DNA of 64,000 nt from an uncultured Anderseniella sp. (GCA_947488295.1 CANKYU010000006.1:1-64000); one strand, 5' to 3'; counted from the first letter of the stretch, positions 37,586-46,686 are shown. Numbers and translations are program-made. The notes: a model not told the origin generated them from the sequence alone.

Positions 37586-37659
37586 TGGCTGGGGAACCTG
37601 GATTCGAACCAGGACTAACGGAGTCAGAGTCCGTGGGTCTACCGTTAACCTATTCCCCA
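37586..37659 (-). tRNA. tRNA-Gln (anticodon CTG)
   Basis: The reverse complement folds as a standard tRNA. The 5' arm TGGGGAA pairs with TTCCCCA, the anticodon stem ACGGA/TCCGT encloses the loop CTCTGAC with anticodon CTG, the T arm contains GGTTCGAATCC, and a CCA end is encoded. The anticodon reads CAG glutamine codons. It forms the right-hand edge of the caspase region, with its 3' end facing that region. Confidence 0.95.
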
Positions 37660-37690
37660 ATACTCGTGCCGGATGGGCGGTATGACTGGT

Positions 37691-37720
37691 GGCTTAGCCA
37701 ATTCGGCTTGCCGGTGTCAA
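37691..37720 (-). promoter_or_regulatory. Candidate promoter of the tRNA-Gln gene
   Basis: Read on the minus strand, a perfect TTGACA (-35; plus-strand positions 37715-37720) is followed after 18 bases by TAAGCC (37691-37696), a weak -10. Transcription would start about 25 bases before the tRNA 5' end at 37659. The -35 match is strong and the -10 is poor, so this is tentative. Confidence 0.4.
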
Positions 37721-37795
37721 GTCCGGTGATTGGCCGCTGATGCAAACCGGTGGTGCTGACCGTCCGGTCAGGCAAGCTTGGACCGGCAATTGACT

Positions 37796-38305
37796 TTAGG
37801 TCTCCGCAACCGGATCCCAGAGCGCTTCATGGAGTTTTATCGCATAATAATGAAATCCCGACACAATGGCGGCAATCGGAATGCTCAACAGGGCCAGCCA
37901 CAAAACCATGGTTACCATTGTCACTGCGATTACGGTGCCGGTCTGCTGGGGTTCAGCGGCAGGCAGCAGCAGGTGACACTTCTGGCAGATGTCCGGCGAC
38001 AGCATCCTCACCGGCATCAGGTACGAGAAGGCCTGTGCGACACCGATGCATGCGATAAACATGAAGGAGCCAAACGCTTTTGCGAGTGGTCTGGTGAAGG
38101 TGAAGCTTGACCAGATAGACACAATGAAGCCGGCAATGGCATACTCGGTGTAGAAGAACCTTGCCAGGTAGCGCGGCAGTTCAAAGGCCATCCACATCAA
38201 AGGCTTGCCCAATGGCTGGTAGAGACTGAGAATCTGCAGGCCCATGGCCGCAACCGGAAACACCGCCACGCACGCCGCCAGACAGATGTACAGACCCCGC
38301 CTCAT
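37796..38305 (-). CDS. Unknown membrane protein with a single CxxCH motif
   Basis: This 169-residue protein has four likely membrane helices (about 5-25, 52-75, 80-100 and 125-150). Between helices three and four lies SPDICQKCHLLLP, a CxxCH pattern that could bind heme c if that loop faces the periplasm. No known family is recognised. Its start overlaps the stop of the 65-residue gene upstream by four bases (ATGA), and a third unknown gene lies ahead of that one, so the three form an operon on the minus strand. Heme binding is inference from the motif alone. Confidence 0.6.
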   Translation of the reverse strand: MRRGLYICLAACVAVFPVAAMGLQILSLYQPLGKPLMWMAFELPRYLARFFYTEYAIAGFIVSIWSSFTFTRPLAKAFGSFMFIACIGVAQAFSYLMPVRMLSPDICQKCHLLLPAAEPQQTGTVIAVTMVTMVLWLALLSIPIAAIVSGFHYYAIKLHEALWDPVAET

Positions 38306-38499
38306 TTCGCAGGTGTCCGCGGGGCGAAGGGGTCACAGACAGGTTGCCGCATGCAGTCTTCAAGGGACGGCAGGGTTGGCTTTATCGGGACTGCAACGAA
38401 GCGGTAATTGGTGAAAATATACAGCAGGACCAGCGGCAAAATCGCATATCGGGTTGAGCTCCACACCCGCACCGCACGGCTATCCGGCTGATCGTACAT
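38302..38499 (-). CDS. Small unknown membrane protein
   Basis: The 65-residue product has one hydrophobic helix (about 18-36, YAILPLVLLYIF) and a C-terminal tail with two cysteines (EDCMRQPVC). It resembles no family I know. It is kept as a gene because its stop overlaps the start of the next membrane protein gene by four bases and its start follows the upstream unknown gene by nine bases, giving tight operon spacing. It may be a small subunit of a membrane complex with its neighbours. Confidence 0.6.
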   Translation of the reverse strand: MYDQPDSRAVRVWSSTRYAILPLVLLYIFTNYRFVAVPIKPTLPSLEDCMRQPVCDPFAPRTPAK

Positions 38500-38508
38500 G
38501 GCGAGCGG

Positions 38509-39231
38509 CTAACCCGTTTCCACGTTGCAGGCCCGGCGTTTCCTGAATTCTCGTTCCATAACTATTCCACCCGCGCGGCCCACTCCAAATCCTCCACTGT
38601 ATGGTGCGGCGAATGGGGGGCGCGGCAGGTCGTCCCAGGTCAGATAACCCTTCAACGCAAGACCATACAGCAAGCCGACAATATGCTGGTCGTTGATGGT
38701 TGCGTAATAATGGGGTATGCTTGGGTCGTCGTAGGCCATGTGGTGATAAAAGCGAAACTGATACCGCTTGAATGCTTTCACAACCGGGCGTCTCAGCTTT
38801 GCAGAGCAGCGATTTTCATTCAGGGCGAGCAGGGCCTGGAGCAAAGTCATTCTTCTCTTGTAGCGGCCATAGTCGAAATCTTCCTTGGCTATTTCTCCGT
38901 AGAAAACGGTTGGCGTAGGCATAAAGAACGGGCCATACGGCATGCTCGCAACAGGTGGCGGGCTTTTGTCGTCGGGGGACGTGGGCACTATACTCTTGCC
39001 GGCTTTCCAGTACGGGCCAATGTCACCATACGCGATGCGCAATTCTTTTCGGATTCTGTCGAGATCGGCTTTGATCTCTTCGCGTGGCATGTCCTCTTCG
39101 TATTCCGGCAGAATGTCGACCAGGGCGGTGGTAACCGCAGCGCGCACATCGGGTGACAGATAGACCAGAATGCCGCCGAATATTGCAGTGCAGAACACCG
39201 TGACTTGCAGGGTAAACCGGAGGTCGAACAT
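38509..39231 (-). CDS. Unknown protein with N-terminal membrane anchor
   Basis: This 240-residue protein has one N-terminal membrane helix (about 8-27) followed by a largely soluble domain with YGPFFMPTPTVFYGE, a basic region RRMTLLQALLAL and aromatic-rich YQFRFYHHMAYDD. No recognised domain or catalytic motif is evident. It leads the three-gene unit. ATG 39231 is preferred over the TTG at 39255. The soluble part probably faces the periplasm. The abundance of His, Tyr and Trp could suit a redox or metal-binding role, but nothing in the sequence proves it. Confidence 0.6.
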   Translation of the reverse strand: MFDLRFTLQVTVFCTAIFGGILVYLSPDVRAAVTTALVDILPEYEEDMPREEIKADLDRIRKELRIAYGDIGPYWKAGKSIVPTSPDDKSPPPVASMPYGPFFMPTPTVFYGEIAKEDFDYGRYKRRMTLLQALLALNENRCSAKLRRPVVKAFKRYQFRFYHHMAYDDPSIPHYYATINDQHIVGLLYGLALKGYLTWDDLPRPPFAAPYSGGFGVGRAGGIVMEREFRKRRACNVETG

Positions 39232-39380
39232 CAGATTATCCGCTTGTGAACGCAATACTGAAAGTCAGTGTACGTCCTGCGGCTGAATCAAGCGTTAATC
39301 CGTCAATTACGGGTCATACTCGCCAGCGGAAATTACATTCACTGACAGTGCCTGTATCCATAATATATCGCATCGAGGCG

Positions 39381-41489
39381 TTAGTTGCGTAGTTTTTGCA
39401 ACAGGGAGCCAAGTCCGGTGTCTTTGCGCAACTCTGCTGCAGCAGTGGCAGCTGCCGGTGCTTCCGGTGCAGGCTGGGCCTGCGGTGCGTTTGCATCGGG
39501 TTGTGCCGCTGCCGGCTGTCCGATCGCCATGCCGGAGACATCCAGGGGCTTTTTCAGCAGAGACGAACTCGCACCGGCCACTGATGATGCTGCTGCCGGA
39601 GCAGCGGCTGGTGGTGGAGCAGGGGCCGCTGCCGCTGCAGGCGCTGCGGCAGGTGGCGGCGCTGCGGCAGCCTGAGCTGCGGGTTGTGGAGCAACCGCTG
39701 GCTGGGGTGCGTCGGCAGGCGCGGCCTCAGGCGCATGTTCGGCAAATTGACCGGTTTCCGGATTGAAGTCAGCGGCTTCCGGCGCTGAGTCTTCGTAGCC
39801 CACATCATAGGACTGCATGCGCCAGCGCGCGACGATGGCCTCCAGGAAGCCTTCGTCCGGTACATCGATGCTCCAGTTGCGGGTGAACGATGCGGTTGAA
39901 CTTTTCGGCAGCGCATGCCGCGGCAGCAAGTCGAATTTTATGCGGGTCGGCAGGGAGACGCCTTCACCGAAGGTGACAGCCTCGCCGGTGCCCATTGTCG
40001 GCATGAACTCCATCAGGGAGGCGGCGGCATCGGAAATGCCGGCCTTCAGTATTTCCTGGTCGCGTTCATTGGTCAGACGCATGGAAAACACGGTGTTGCA
40101 CTGCGACAGGATGGTGGGATCCAGTTCCGACGGGCGCTGTGTGATAATGGCCAGCGACACGCCGTATTTACGACCTTCCTTGGCAATCCGCGAAATGGCG
40201 CGTTTTGTCGGTTCAAAACCGCTGCTCTTGTCGGATGGCACATAGCGGTGGGCTTCTTCGCAAACAAAGGTAATCGGCACACGGCCCTGGCTCCACAGGC
40301 CAAAGTCAAACGCCATACGCGCCAGCACGGACACACACACATTGATCACTTCTGATGGCAGACCGCCAAGTTCAAGAACCGTGATCGGCTTGTCGTTGAC
40401 CGGGATGCGGAAAATACGGCCGACCACTTCGGCCATATTGTCTGAAATTGTCATATGGCCGAACATGAACGCATAGCGCGGGTCACGCGTCATGGTTTCA
40501 AGGCGGGCCTTGAGCCGTTTGAATGGTGCAAGTTCACCTTTCAGGTCGAGTTTGCCGAGGTGCTCCTCGATCAGGCTCATCAGATCGGACGAGCGGTATG
40601 GCACCGGTGTGTCGACACCCAGATTGATGGCGTCACCCGGGTCTTTGGAGCGCAGGCTCGGCGCCGCCGTCTTGTCACGGCGTGTACTGGCGGCGTAGCG
40701 GGTTTTCGCAAGCGGGATCAGTTCACGCAGAATTTCGATGTCCTGTTCCCGGTTCGGCTGGTTGCCGATCAGGATTTCGACCACTTCCTCGAAATTCAGC
40801 AACCAGAATGGCAGTGACATATTTGCCGGCTGAATGACTTCTGCATATTCCTTGAACGAAGATGCATATTCACGGTGAACATCCAGCAGCAGGATGTGGG
40901 CTTTCGGGTTTTTTTCCAGAATGCGGCGCAAGATCAGTGCAACCGAACATGATTTGCCGGTGCCGGTTGTGCCCAGTACGGCAAAGTGCTTGCCGAGCAG
41001 TTCATCAATCTTGACCATCGCAGGGATTGTGATGTCCTGCTGGATGTGGCCAATGCGGATTGAGGTGTCTTCGTCGCTGGCGTAGGCCATTGACAGTTCA
41101 TTCTGCGACGCGCGCGAGACAATATCGCCGAGACCGGGATAGGAAGAAACGCCACGCCGGAAGCTCTTGGGGTTGCCGTGATCGTCCTTCGGCAGCTCGC
41201 CGATGAACTCCACCTCGACAATTCGCATTTCCTGCTCCGGGTTTTCGTGCGACGGCGTGGGAGAACTCAGCGCCGAAACCAGTGCCAGCGTAATGGTCGC
41301 TTCGGTATCCACTTTCAACAGCGTACCGATTTCCGGTGAGCCGTCATTGCCTGCCGAAAACGCATCATCGGCATCCAGAAGGATGATTGCATGGGCACCG
41401 GTCACGGCCACAATGCGGCCAATGCGTTCACTGGCCATATTCATGGGCCCGCGCGAAGTGGTAGCAGCAGCAATGGGTTGCGTGGTCAT
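39381..41489 (-). CDS. HerA-type ATPase with proline/alanine-rich tail
   Basis: The 702-residue protein has an N-terminal HAS-barrel-like segment (about 20-140) and a FtsK/HerA-fold ATPase core. Walker A is GTTGTGKS near residue 175. Walker B-like LLLDVHREY lies near 205, followed by FVCEEAHRYVP near 425 and the arginine-containing IITQRPSELDPTILSQCN near 455. Residues about 600-690 are low-complexity Ala/Pro/Gln. HerA proteins are hexameric DNA-translocating ATPases, usually paired with the nuclease NurA in archaea or with effectors in phage defence. No nuclease gene lies next to it here. It follows the histidine kinase gene by 12 bases, so the two are co-transcribed. Confidence 0.82.
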   Translation of the reverse strand: MTTQPIAAATTSRGPMNMASERIGRIVAVTGAHAIILLDADDAFSAGNDGSPEIGTLLKVDTEATITLALVSALSSPTPSHENPEQEMRIVEVEFIGELPKDDHGNPKSFRRGVSSYPGLGDIVSRASQNELSMAYASDEDTSIRIGHIQQDITIPAMVKIDELLGKHFAVLGTTGTGKSCSVALILRRILEKNPKAHILLLDVHREYASSFKEYAEVIQPANMSLPFWLLNFEEVVEILIGNQPNREQDIEILRELIPLAKTRYAASTRRDKTAAPSLRSKDPGDAINLGVDTPVPYRSSDLMSLIEEHLGKLDLKGELAPFKRLKARLETMTRDPRYAFMFGHMTISDNMAEVVGRIFRIPVNDKPITVLELGGLPSEVINVCVSVLARMAFDFGLWSQGRVPITFVCEEAHRYVPSDKSSGFEPTKRAISRIAKEGRKYGVSLAIITQRPSELDPTILSQCNTVFSMRLTNERDQEILKAGISDAAASLMEFMPTMGTGEAVTFGEGVSLPTRIKFDLLPRHALPKSSTASFTRNWSIDVPDEGFLEAIVARWRMQSYDVGYEDSAPEAADFNPETGQFAEHAPEAAPADAPQPAVAPQPAAQAAAAPPPAAAPAAAAAPAPPPAAAPAAASSVAGASSSLLKKPLDVSGMAIGQPAAAQPDANAPQAQPAPEAPAAATAAAELRKDTGLGSLLQKLRN

Positions 41490-41501
41490 GAGGTGTGCCT
41501 T

Positions 41502-42416
41502 CTAATGAACCGGCTGTGCCGGCGAATCTGTTTCAGCCTGTGCTGGGTTTTGTGGTGCAGAAGCATTTTCTGCCTCGTTGTGAACTTCATTGATCGTGCC
41601 CGTCGGAATGATGAACCGGGCGCAGGTGCCGGTATTCAGCTGGCTTTCCAGGGTGAATTTGCCGCCGTGTGACTTGATCAGTGCAGCCGAAATAGGCAGC
41701 CCCAGCCCCGTTCCCTCATTGGCATCACCATGACCGTTTCGGACCTGGCCAAACGGTTGTGTCGCCATCAGCAATTCTTCCTGGCTCATGCCGCGGCCCG
41801 TGTCGGTGACGGAAAACGCCACATAGCCATTCTCTTCGGATGTGACCTCGACAACCACCTTGCCGCCTTCTTCGGTGAATTTTACGGCATTGCTCAAAAG
41901 ATTGAGCATCACCTGTTTAAGCCGCAGGGGATCAGCCTTGATCGGCGGCAGGTCTTCGGCAATGTTGCAGATGACGCTGACGCCTTGGGCGTTTGCACGC
42001 ATCTCGACAAAATGAACGCAGCTTTCCATCAGTGGTTTGACGTCCAGCATCTGCAGATCGACGGTCAGGGCGCCGGCCTGAATTTTGGAAACGTCCAGAA
42101 TTTCGTTGATCAGTTGCAGCAGATGTTGCGCAGCCTCGTTTATATAGGTGGCGTACTGGTCGGTCTGCTCATCCGGCAGATCCTTGTGCGACTGCATCAT
42201 GTCGGAAAAGCCGATGATGGCGTTCAACGGGGTCCGCAACTCATGGCTCATGGAGGCGATGAATTCGGATTTCGCCTTGGAAGCAAGCTCAGCCTCGACC
42301 CGGGCCGTGTTCACAGCCAGTGCCGAGCGCTCCTGGGTCACAGCCATGCGGATCTGTTCGGAGAAGTCTCCGATCAGTGAACCATTGGCAAACCAGCTTT
42401 TTCCATAGCTATTCAT
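41502..42416 (-). CDS. Soluble sensor histidine kinase
   Basis: The 304-residue protein has no membrane segment. A short coiled N-terminus leads to a HisKA domain with the phospho-acceptor histidine in SMSHELRTPLNAIIGFSDMM (near residue 70). The ATPase domain has N-box LLSNAVKF, G1 box TDTGRGM and G2 box GTGLGLPI. It resembles the PleC/DivJ-like hybrid class of alphaproteobacteria in its H-box. No response regulator is encoded nearby, so the partner is elsewhere. ATG 42416 is chosen because AAGGGA precedes it. It is co-transcribed with the HerA-type ATPase gene, an unusual pairing. Confidence 0.85.
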   Translation of the reverse strand: MNSYGKSWFANGSLIGDFSEQIRMAVTQERSALAVNTARVEAELASKAKSEFIASMSHELRTPLNAIIGFSDMMQSHKDLPDEQTDQYATYINEAAQHLLQLINEILDVSKIQAGALTVDLQMLDVKPLMESCVHFVEMRANAQGVSVICNIAEDLPPIKADPLRLKQVMLNLLSNAVKFTEEGGKVVVEVTSEENGYVAFSVTDTGRGMSQEELLMATQPFGQVRNGHGDANEGTGLGLPISAALIKSHGGKFTLESQLNTGTCARFIIPTGTINEVHNEAENASAPQNPAQAETDSPAQPVH

Positions 42417-42705
42417 TCGACTATCCCTTGCGGGGGTAAACATACCGCTCAAGGTCTAACCATGCGTTAATGAAAAGCCACTCAATGTAACTAGGGTCAC
42501 GACCCGGCAATGTCCTCCCGCAGCAGGTGTATTATTGTTGGATTCTTACCCTAGGGAAGCCTTGCTCGCTTTACCTTGTCGGCAAAGCTGCTACACTGGC
42601 GGTAACGAAACGTATTGAGGCAGGTTGCCTTTGCGGTTGCCCCCTGGAAAAGCTGAGTACGCTGGGGCCAGGAGCGGGCAACGGGTAACCTGACAGGGTG
42701 TTGAT

Positions 42706-43848
42706 TTGGGCGCTGAGGGCAAAACCGGCGCGAAACCGGCCAAAGCGCGCCGGCGTCATGGGTGGCATTTGCGCCGCCCGCCGCGCCGCCGCGACGAGGC
42801 CGCTGAGCCTGAAAAACAGGTTAAACCCGGCGCGCCGACGCCCGGGAAACCGACGGCCAGGTTCCGCAAGATTCCGGGAGAGACAATCTATGGTGCGCTT
42901 GATCTGGGCACCAATAACTGCCGTCTGCTGCTGGCGCGTCCGGCTGACACCGGCTTTGAGGTGGTGGACGCGTTTTCCCGCATCGTCCGGCTGGGTGAGG
43001 GCGTTTCGCAAAGCGGCGAGATATCCCGGGACGCAATAGACCGCACGATCAAGGCGCTCAGGGTATGTTCAAACAAGCTGAAATGGTGGGATGTGCAGCG
43101 CTTCCGTCTCATCGCCACCGAAGCCTGCCGCATGGCCGGCAACGGCGAAAGTTTTATCGAACAGGCCCGCTCCGAGATCGGTCTGGGTCTTGAGGTCATC
43201 GACCGGGAAACCGAAGCAAGCCTGGCCGCAGCTGGTGCATCGCCGCTGATTTGCGGCAAGGCACAATCCGTGGTGGTGTTCGACATTGGCGGAGGCTCCA
43301 CCGAAATCCTGTGGCTCAACATCGTGGATGGCCGCTACAAGATCGGCGACTGGACTTCCATTCCCGCCGGCGTGGTCACGGTCGCCGAGAAGTTCGGTGG
43401 CAAGCATGTCAGTTCTGAAAGTTTCGCGGCAATGCGCGCCCATGTGGCAGAGCTCACCCAGCCGTTTGCCGCGCGCCTGCGCAACGGTTCGGGTCTCAAT
43501 CCTGTGCCGGATCACCTGCTGGGCACATCAGGCACGGTCACCACGGTGTGCGGCATTCACATGAACTTGCGCCGCTATGACCGTGCTCGCGTGGATGGTG
43601 CCTGGATTTTGGGGGAAGAGGTCGGAGCTGTGACCAGTGACCTGTTGTCAATGACCTATGAACAGCGCGCATCATCGCCATGCGTGGGTCCGGAACGGGC
43701 GGACCTGGTTCTGGCAGGCTGTGCCATACTGGAGGAAATCCGCAATATCTGGCCGGCGGATCGTATCCGGGTGGCAGACCGCGGACTTCGCGAGGGCATC
43801 TTGACGTCGCTCATGAACGAGGATGGAAACTATGCCAGGCCCACGTAG
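42706..43848 (+). CDS. Ppx/GppA family exopolyphosphatase / pppGpp phosphatase
   Basis: The 380-residue product begins with a basic, proline-rich extension of about 65 residues. The actin-fold Ppx/GppA domain follows: ALDLGTNNCRLLLA is phosphate loop 1, VFDIGGGSTEIL is phosphate loop 2, and LLGTSGTVTTVCGI is the adenosine-motif region. It should hydrolyse polyphosphate or pppGpp in the cytoplasm. The start is uncertain: the annotated TTG is the first codon of the open frame with no clear ribosome-binding site, and no ATG occurs before the domain. Its 3' end overlaps the rlmE gene, an arrangement common in alphaproteobacteria. Confidence 0.85.
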   Translation: MGAEGKTGAKPAKARRRHGWHLRRPPRRRDEAAEPEKQVKPGAPTPGKPTARFRKIPGETIYGALDLGTNNCRLLLARPADTGFEVVDAFSRIVRLGEGVSQSGEISRDAIDRTIKALRVCSNKLKWWDVQRFRLIATEACRMAGNGESFIEQARSEIGLGLEVIDRETEASLAAAGASPLICGKAQSVVVFDIGGGSTEILWLNIVDGRYKIGDWTSIPAGVVTVAEKFGGKHVSSESFAAMRAHVAELTQPFAARLRNGSGLNPVPDHLLGTSGTVTTVCGIHMNLRRYDRARVDGAWILGEEVGAVTSDLLSMTYEQRASSPCVGPERADLVLAGCAILEEIRNIWPADRIRVADRGLREGILTSLMNEDGNYARPT

Positions 43849-44566
43849 ACCCAGCGGCAAGAAACCCCGTTCAGGGGGCACCTCCGGCCGCAATCCCACG
43901 AAAACCGCCCAGAGGGTCAAGACAGCGCGCGGGCGCAGGCTGTCGTCCACCCGCTGGCTTGAACGCCAGTTGAACGATCCGTATGTGTCACGTGCCAAGC
44001 TGGAAGGCTATCGGTCGCGGTCGGCGTTCAAGCTTGCCGAGATCGACGACGAGTTCAGGTTTCTGAAACCCGGCGGCCGCATTGTGGATCTCGGTGCGGC
44101 ACCTGGTGGATGGTCGCAGATCGCGGCCCGCCGCACCAACGCCGATTCCGGCGAGGGCAAGGTAGTCGCCATCGACATGCATTCCATTGAGCCGATTGCC
44201 GGTGTCACCATCTTCAAGCAGGACTTCCTGGAAGAGGGCGCCGCCGAAGCCCTGATAAAGGCGCTGGGTGGCGACAAGGCGGATGCGGTTGTGTCCGATA
44301 TGGCGGCCCATGCCACAGGTCACCGCCAGACAGACCATTTCAAGATCATGGCGCTGGCAGATGCAGGCCTTGTGTTCGCGCGTCAGGTTTTGAAGCAGGG
44401 CGGCACCTATGTATGCAAGGTGCTGCGCGGCGGCGCTGAGAGCGAATTGCTGGCCATGCTGAAACGGGAATTCAGAAGCGTTCGCCACTTCAAGCCACAA
44501 TCCAGCCGGGAAGATTCGGCGGAACTGTTCCTGGTGGCCATGGGCTATCGCGGGGCAACTGAATAG
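43832..44566 (+). CDS. rlmE: 23S rRNA (uridine-2'-O-)-methyltransferase RlmE
   Basis: This 244-residue protein matches the FtsJ/RrmJ family. A basic N-terminal extension leads to YRSRSAFKLAEID, which contains the first catalytic lysine. IVDLGAAPGGWSQIA is the SAM-binding loop, DAVVSDMAAHATGHRQTDH the catalytic aspartate region, and GGTYVCKVLRGG the second lysine. RlmE methylates U2552 in the ribosomal A-loop during late 50S assembly. ATG 43832 is chosen on spacing to GGA; ATG 43823 is possible. The gene overlaps the end of the ppx/gppA gene by 17 bases, so they are co-transcribed. Confidence 0.92.
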   Translation: MPGPRRPSGKKPRSGGTSGRNPTKTAQRVKTARGRRLSSTRWLERQLNDPYVSRAKLEGYRSRSAFKLAEIDDEFRFLKPGGRIVDLGAAPGGWSQIAARRTNADSGEGKVVAIDMHSIEPIAGVTIFKQDFLEEGAAEALIKALGGDKADAVVSDMAAHATGHRQTDHFKIMALADAGLVFARQVLKQGGTYVCKVLRGGAESELLAMLKREFRSVRHFKPQSSREDSAELFLVAMGYRGATE

Positions 44567-44772
44567 GCCGGTTATCTCCCGGACATCAGGCCGGAGACCT
44601 TTAAAACCGGCCTTCGGCACAACAAAGGCCAACATGCCACACCCGGTGTGGATAACTGCCGCTTGCCGCGCCCTTCAAGTGGGTGTTACAGACAGTCGTC
44701 AATCTGGTTGCGAGTCGTGTTGGGAGCAACGCCTGACACGCAGCGACTGTTCCTAATGCGAAAGGATTGGCA

Positions 44773-46251
44773 ATGGCCGCCAAACTGCGTTCCGACTCGA
44801 TCCCCGAATACCTGACCTTTGACGATGTTCTGCTGAAACCGGCAGCATCCGCCGTGCTGCCTGGTGACGTGCAGACACGCACCAGGCTGACCCGCGACAT
44901 TGAACTGTCCCTGCCGATATTGTCGGCGGCGATGGACACGGTGACCGAGGGCCGCCTGGCGATTGCCATGGCACAGGCTGGCGGTCTGGGCGTCGTGCAC
45001 CGCAACATGGACCCGGAACTGCAGGCCAACGAGGTTCGCCAGGTCAAGAAATTTGAAAGCGGCATGGTGGTCAACCCGATCACCATTCGTCCGGAGGCTA
45101 CCCTGGGCGATTTGCGTGAACTCAAGGCCATGCACCGGATTTCCGGTATCCCGGTTGTCGACGACAACGGCAAGCTGGTCGGCATCATCACCAACCGCGA
45201 TGTTCGCTTTGAGGACGACCTGAACCGCAAGGTCGGCGATCTGATGACCCGTGACCTGGTCACGGTGAAGGAGGGTATCGACAAGGACGAAGCCCGCAAG
45301 CTGCTGCACAAGCACCGCATTGAAAAACTGCTCGTCGTTGATGATAATTTCAATTGCACCGGCCTGATCACCGTGACCGACATGGATAAGGCCGCCCTGA
45401 ACCCAAATGCGGTCAAGGACGAGCAGGGACGTTTGCGCGTGGCGGCAGCGACCGGAACCGGTGAAGCCAACTATGCCCGGGCTGAAATGCTGATCGATGC
45501 CGAGGTCGACCTGGTTGTAGTCGACACCGCTCATGGCCATTCGCAGTACGTGCTGGACCAGGTTCGCCGAATCAAGAAGCTGTCGAACAAGGTGCAGGTC
45601 ATTGCCGGCAATGTCGCCACGGCCGATGCCACACGCGCGTTGATCGATGCAGGTGCCGACGCAGTCAAGGTTGGCATCGGGCCCGGCTCCATCTGCACCA
45701 CCCGCATTGTTGCCGGTGTCGGTGTGCCACAACTCACCGCCATCATGGACTGCGCCGAAGGGGCAAAGGAAACCGGTGTGCCGGTGATCGCCGATGGCGG
45801 CATCAAGTTTTCCGGTGATCTGGCCAAGGCGATTGCTGCCGGTGCGTCCTGCGCCATGGTCGGAAACCTGCTGGCCGGCACTGACGAGAGCCCCGGTGAG
45901 GTCTACCTGTATCAGGGCCGCTCCTACAAATCATATCGCGGCATGGGCTCGGTCGGTGCCATGGCGCGCGGGTCCGCTGACCGTTATTTCCAGCAGGAAG
46001 TGAAGGACCAGCTCAAACTGGTGCCGGAAGGCATTGAAGGTCAGGTGCCGTACAAGGGCCCGGTAGGTGCCGTGCTGCATCAGTTGGCTGGCGGCCTCAG
46101 GGCCGCGATGGGGTACACCGGCGCAGCGACCATAGAGGATCTGCAGGCCAGAGCGGAATTCCTGCGTATTTCCGGTGCGGGCCTTCGCGAAAGCCATGTT
46201 CACGACGTGCAGATCACCCGGGAATCGCCAAACTACCAGCGTCAGGGTTAA
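44773..46251 (+). CDS. guaB: Inosine-5'-monophosphate dehydrogenase
   Basis: The 492-residue enzyme oxidises IMP to XMP with NAD+, the committed step of GMP synthesis. It has the TIM-barrel core split by two CBS domains (about 95-200, with IPVVDDNGKLVGIITNRDVRF and LLVVDDNFNCTGLITVTDMD). GPGSICTTRIVAGVGVPQ holds the catalytic cysteine, and the flap GMGSVGAMARGSADRYF is present. Length is normal. AAAGGA lies six bases before the ATG. A MAPEG-family gene follows at three bases and rsmB after that. Confidence 0.97.
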   Translation: MAAKLRSDSIPEYLTFDDVLLKPAASAVLPGDVQTRTRLTRDIELSLPILSAAMDTVTEGRLAIAMAQAGGLGVVHRNMDPELQANEVRQVKKFESGMVVNPITIRPEATLGDLRELKAMHRISGIPVVDDNGKLVGIITNRDVRFEDDLNRKVGDLMTRDLVTVKEGIDKDEARKLLHKHRIEKLLVVDDNFNCTGLITVTDMDKAALNPNAVKDEQGRLRVAAATGTGEANYARAEMLIDAEVDLVVVDTAHGHSQYVLDQVRRIKKLSNKVQVIAGNVATADATRALIDAGADAVKVGIGPGSICTTRIVAGVGVPQLTAIMDCAEGAKETGVPVIADGGIKFSGDLAKAIAAGASCAMVGNLLAGTDESPGEVYLYQGRSYKSYRGMGSVGAMARGSADRYFQQEVKDQLKLVPEGIEGQVPYKGPVGAVLHQLAGGLRAAMGYTGAATIEDLQARAEFLRISGAGLRESHVHDVQITRESPNYQRQG

Positions 46252-46254
46252 GCT

Positions 46255-46686
46255 GTGGCCACCAACCCGCAATTACTTGTATTGGCAGCATTCGCGCAGG
46301 CCATGCTGACCGTAGTTGTTTTGCTGGTACTCGGTGCCCGGCGCCGCACTGCCTACAAGGCGGGAAAGGTCGGCAGGGAGGCGATGCTCGATGACCGGGT
46401 GTGGCCATCGTTCGTGCTGCAGGCCAGCAACAATTACAAGAACCAGTTCGAAATACCGGTTCTGTTCTACGCTGTTGTGGCAACAGCACTTGCCGTCAAG
46501 GCTGCAACCCCGTTGTTCGTCTGGCTGGCATGGGGATTTGTCGCTGCCCGGATCGTACATTCAATCTGCCATTGCGGCTCCAACAGACTGCCGGTTCGTT
46601 TTGTGAGCTTTTTCACCGGTGTCATTGCTGTCACCATCATGTGGGCCATGCTGGCAGCACATGTCTTTTCAACAGGAACCATCTGA
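46255..46686 (+). CDS. MAPEG-family membrane protein
   Basis: The 143-residue protein has four predicted membrane helices. It carries the conserved MAPEG pattern QASNNYKNQFEIPVLFYA, which in eukaryotic members binds glutathione, followed by ARIVHSICHCGSNRLPVRF. Bacterial MAPEG proteins are inner-membrane proteins of mostly unknown substrate. Translation begins at GTG 46255, with AGGG eight bases upstream, three bases after the guaB stop. Its stop overlaps the rsmB ATG by one base (TGATG), so the three genes are likely co-transcribed. Confidence 0.85.
   Translation: MATNPQLLVLAAFAQAMLTVVVLLVLGARRRTAYKAGKVGREAMLDDRVWPSFVLQASNNYKNQFEIPVLFYAVVATALAVKAATPLFVWLAWGFVAARIVHSICHCGSNRLPVRFVSFFTGVIAVTIMWAMLAAHVFSTGTI

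Noticed and set aside
37796..38305. Calling the CQKCH membrane protein a cytochrome outright
   Set aside because: Only the five-residue motif supports it; there is no family match and membrane topology is uncertain.
39381..42416. HerA ATPase as part of a known SIR2-HerA or NurA-HerA defence system
   Set aside because: No SIR2, DUF4297 or nuclease gene lies next to it; the partner is a histidine kinase.
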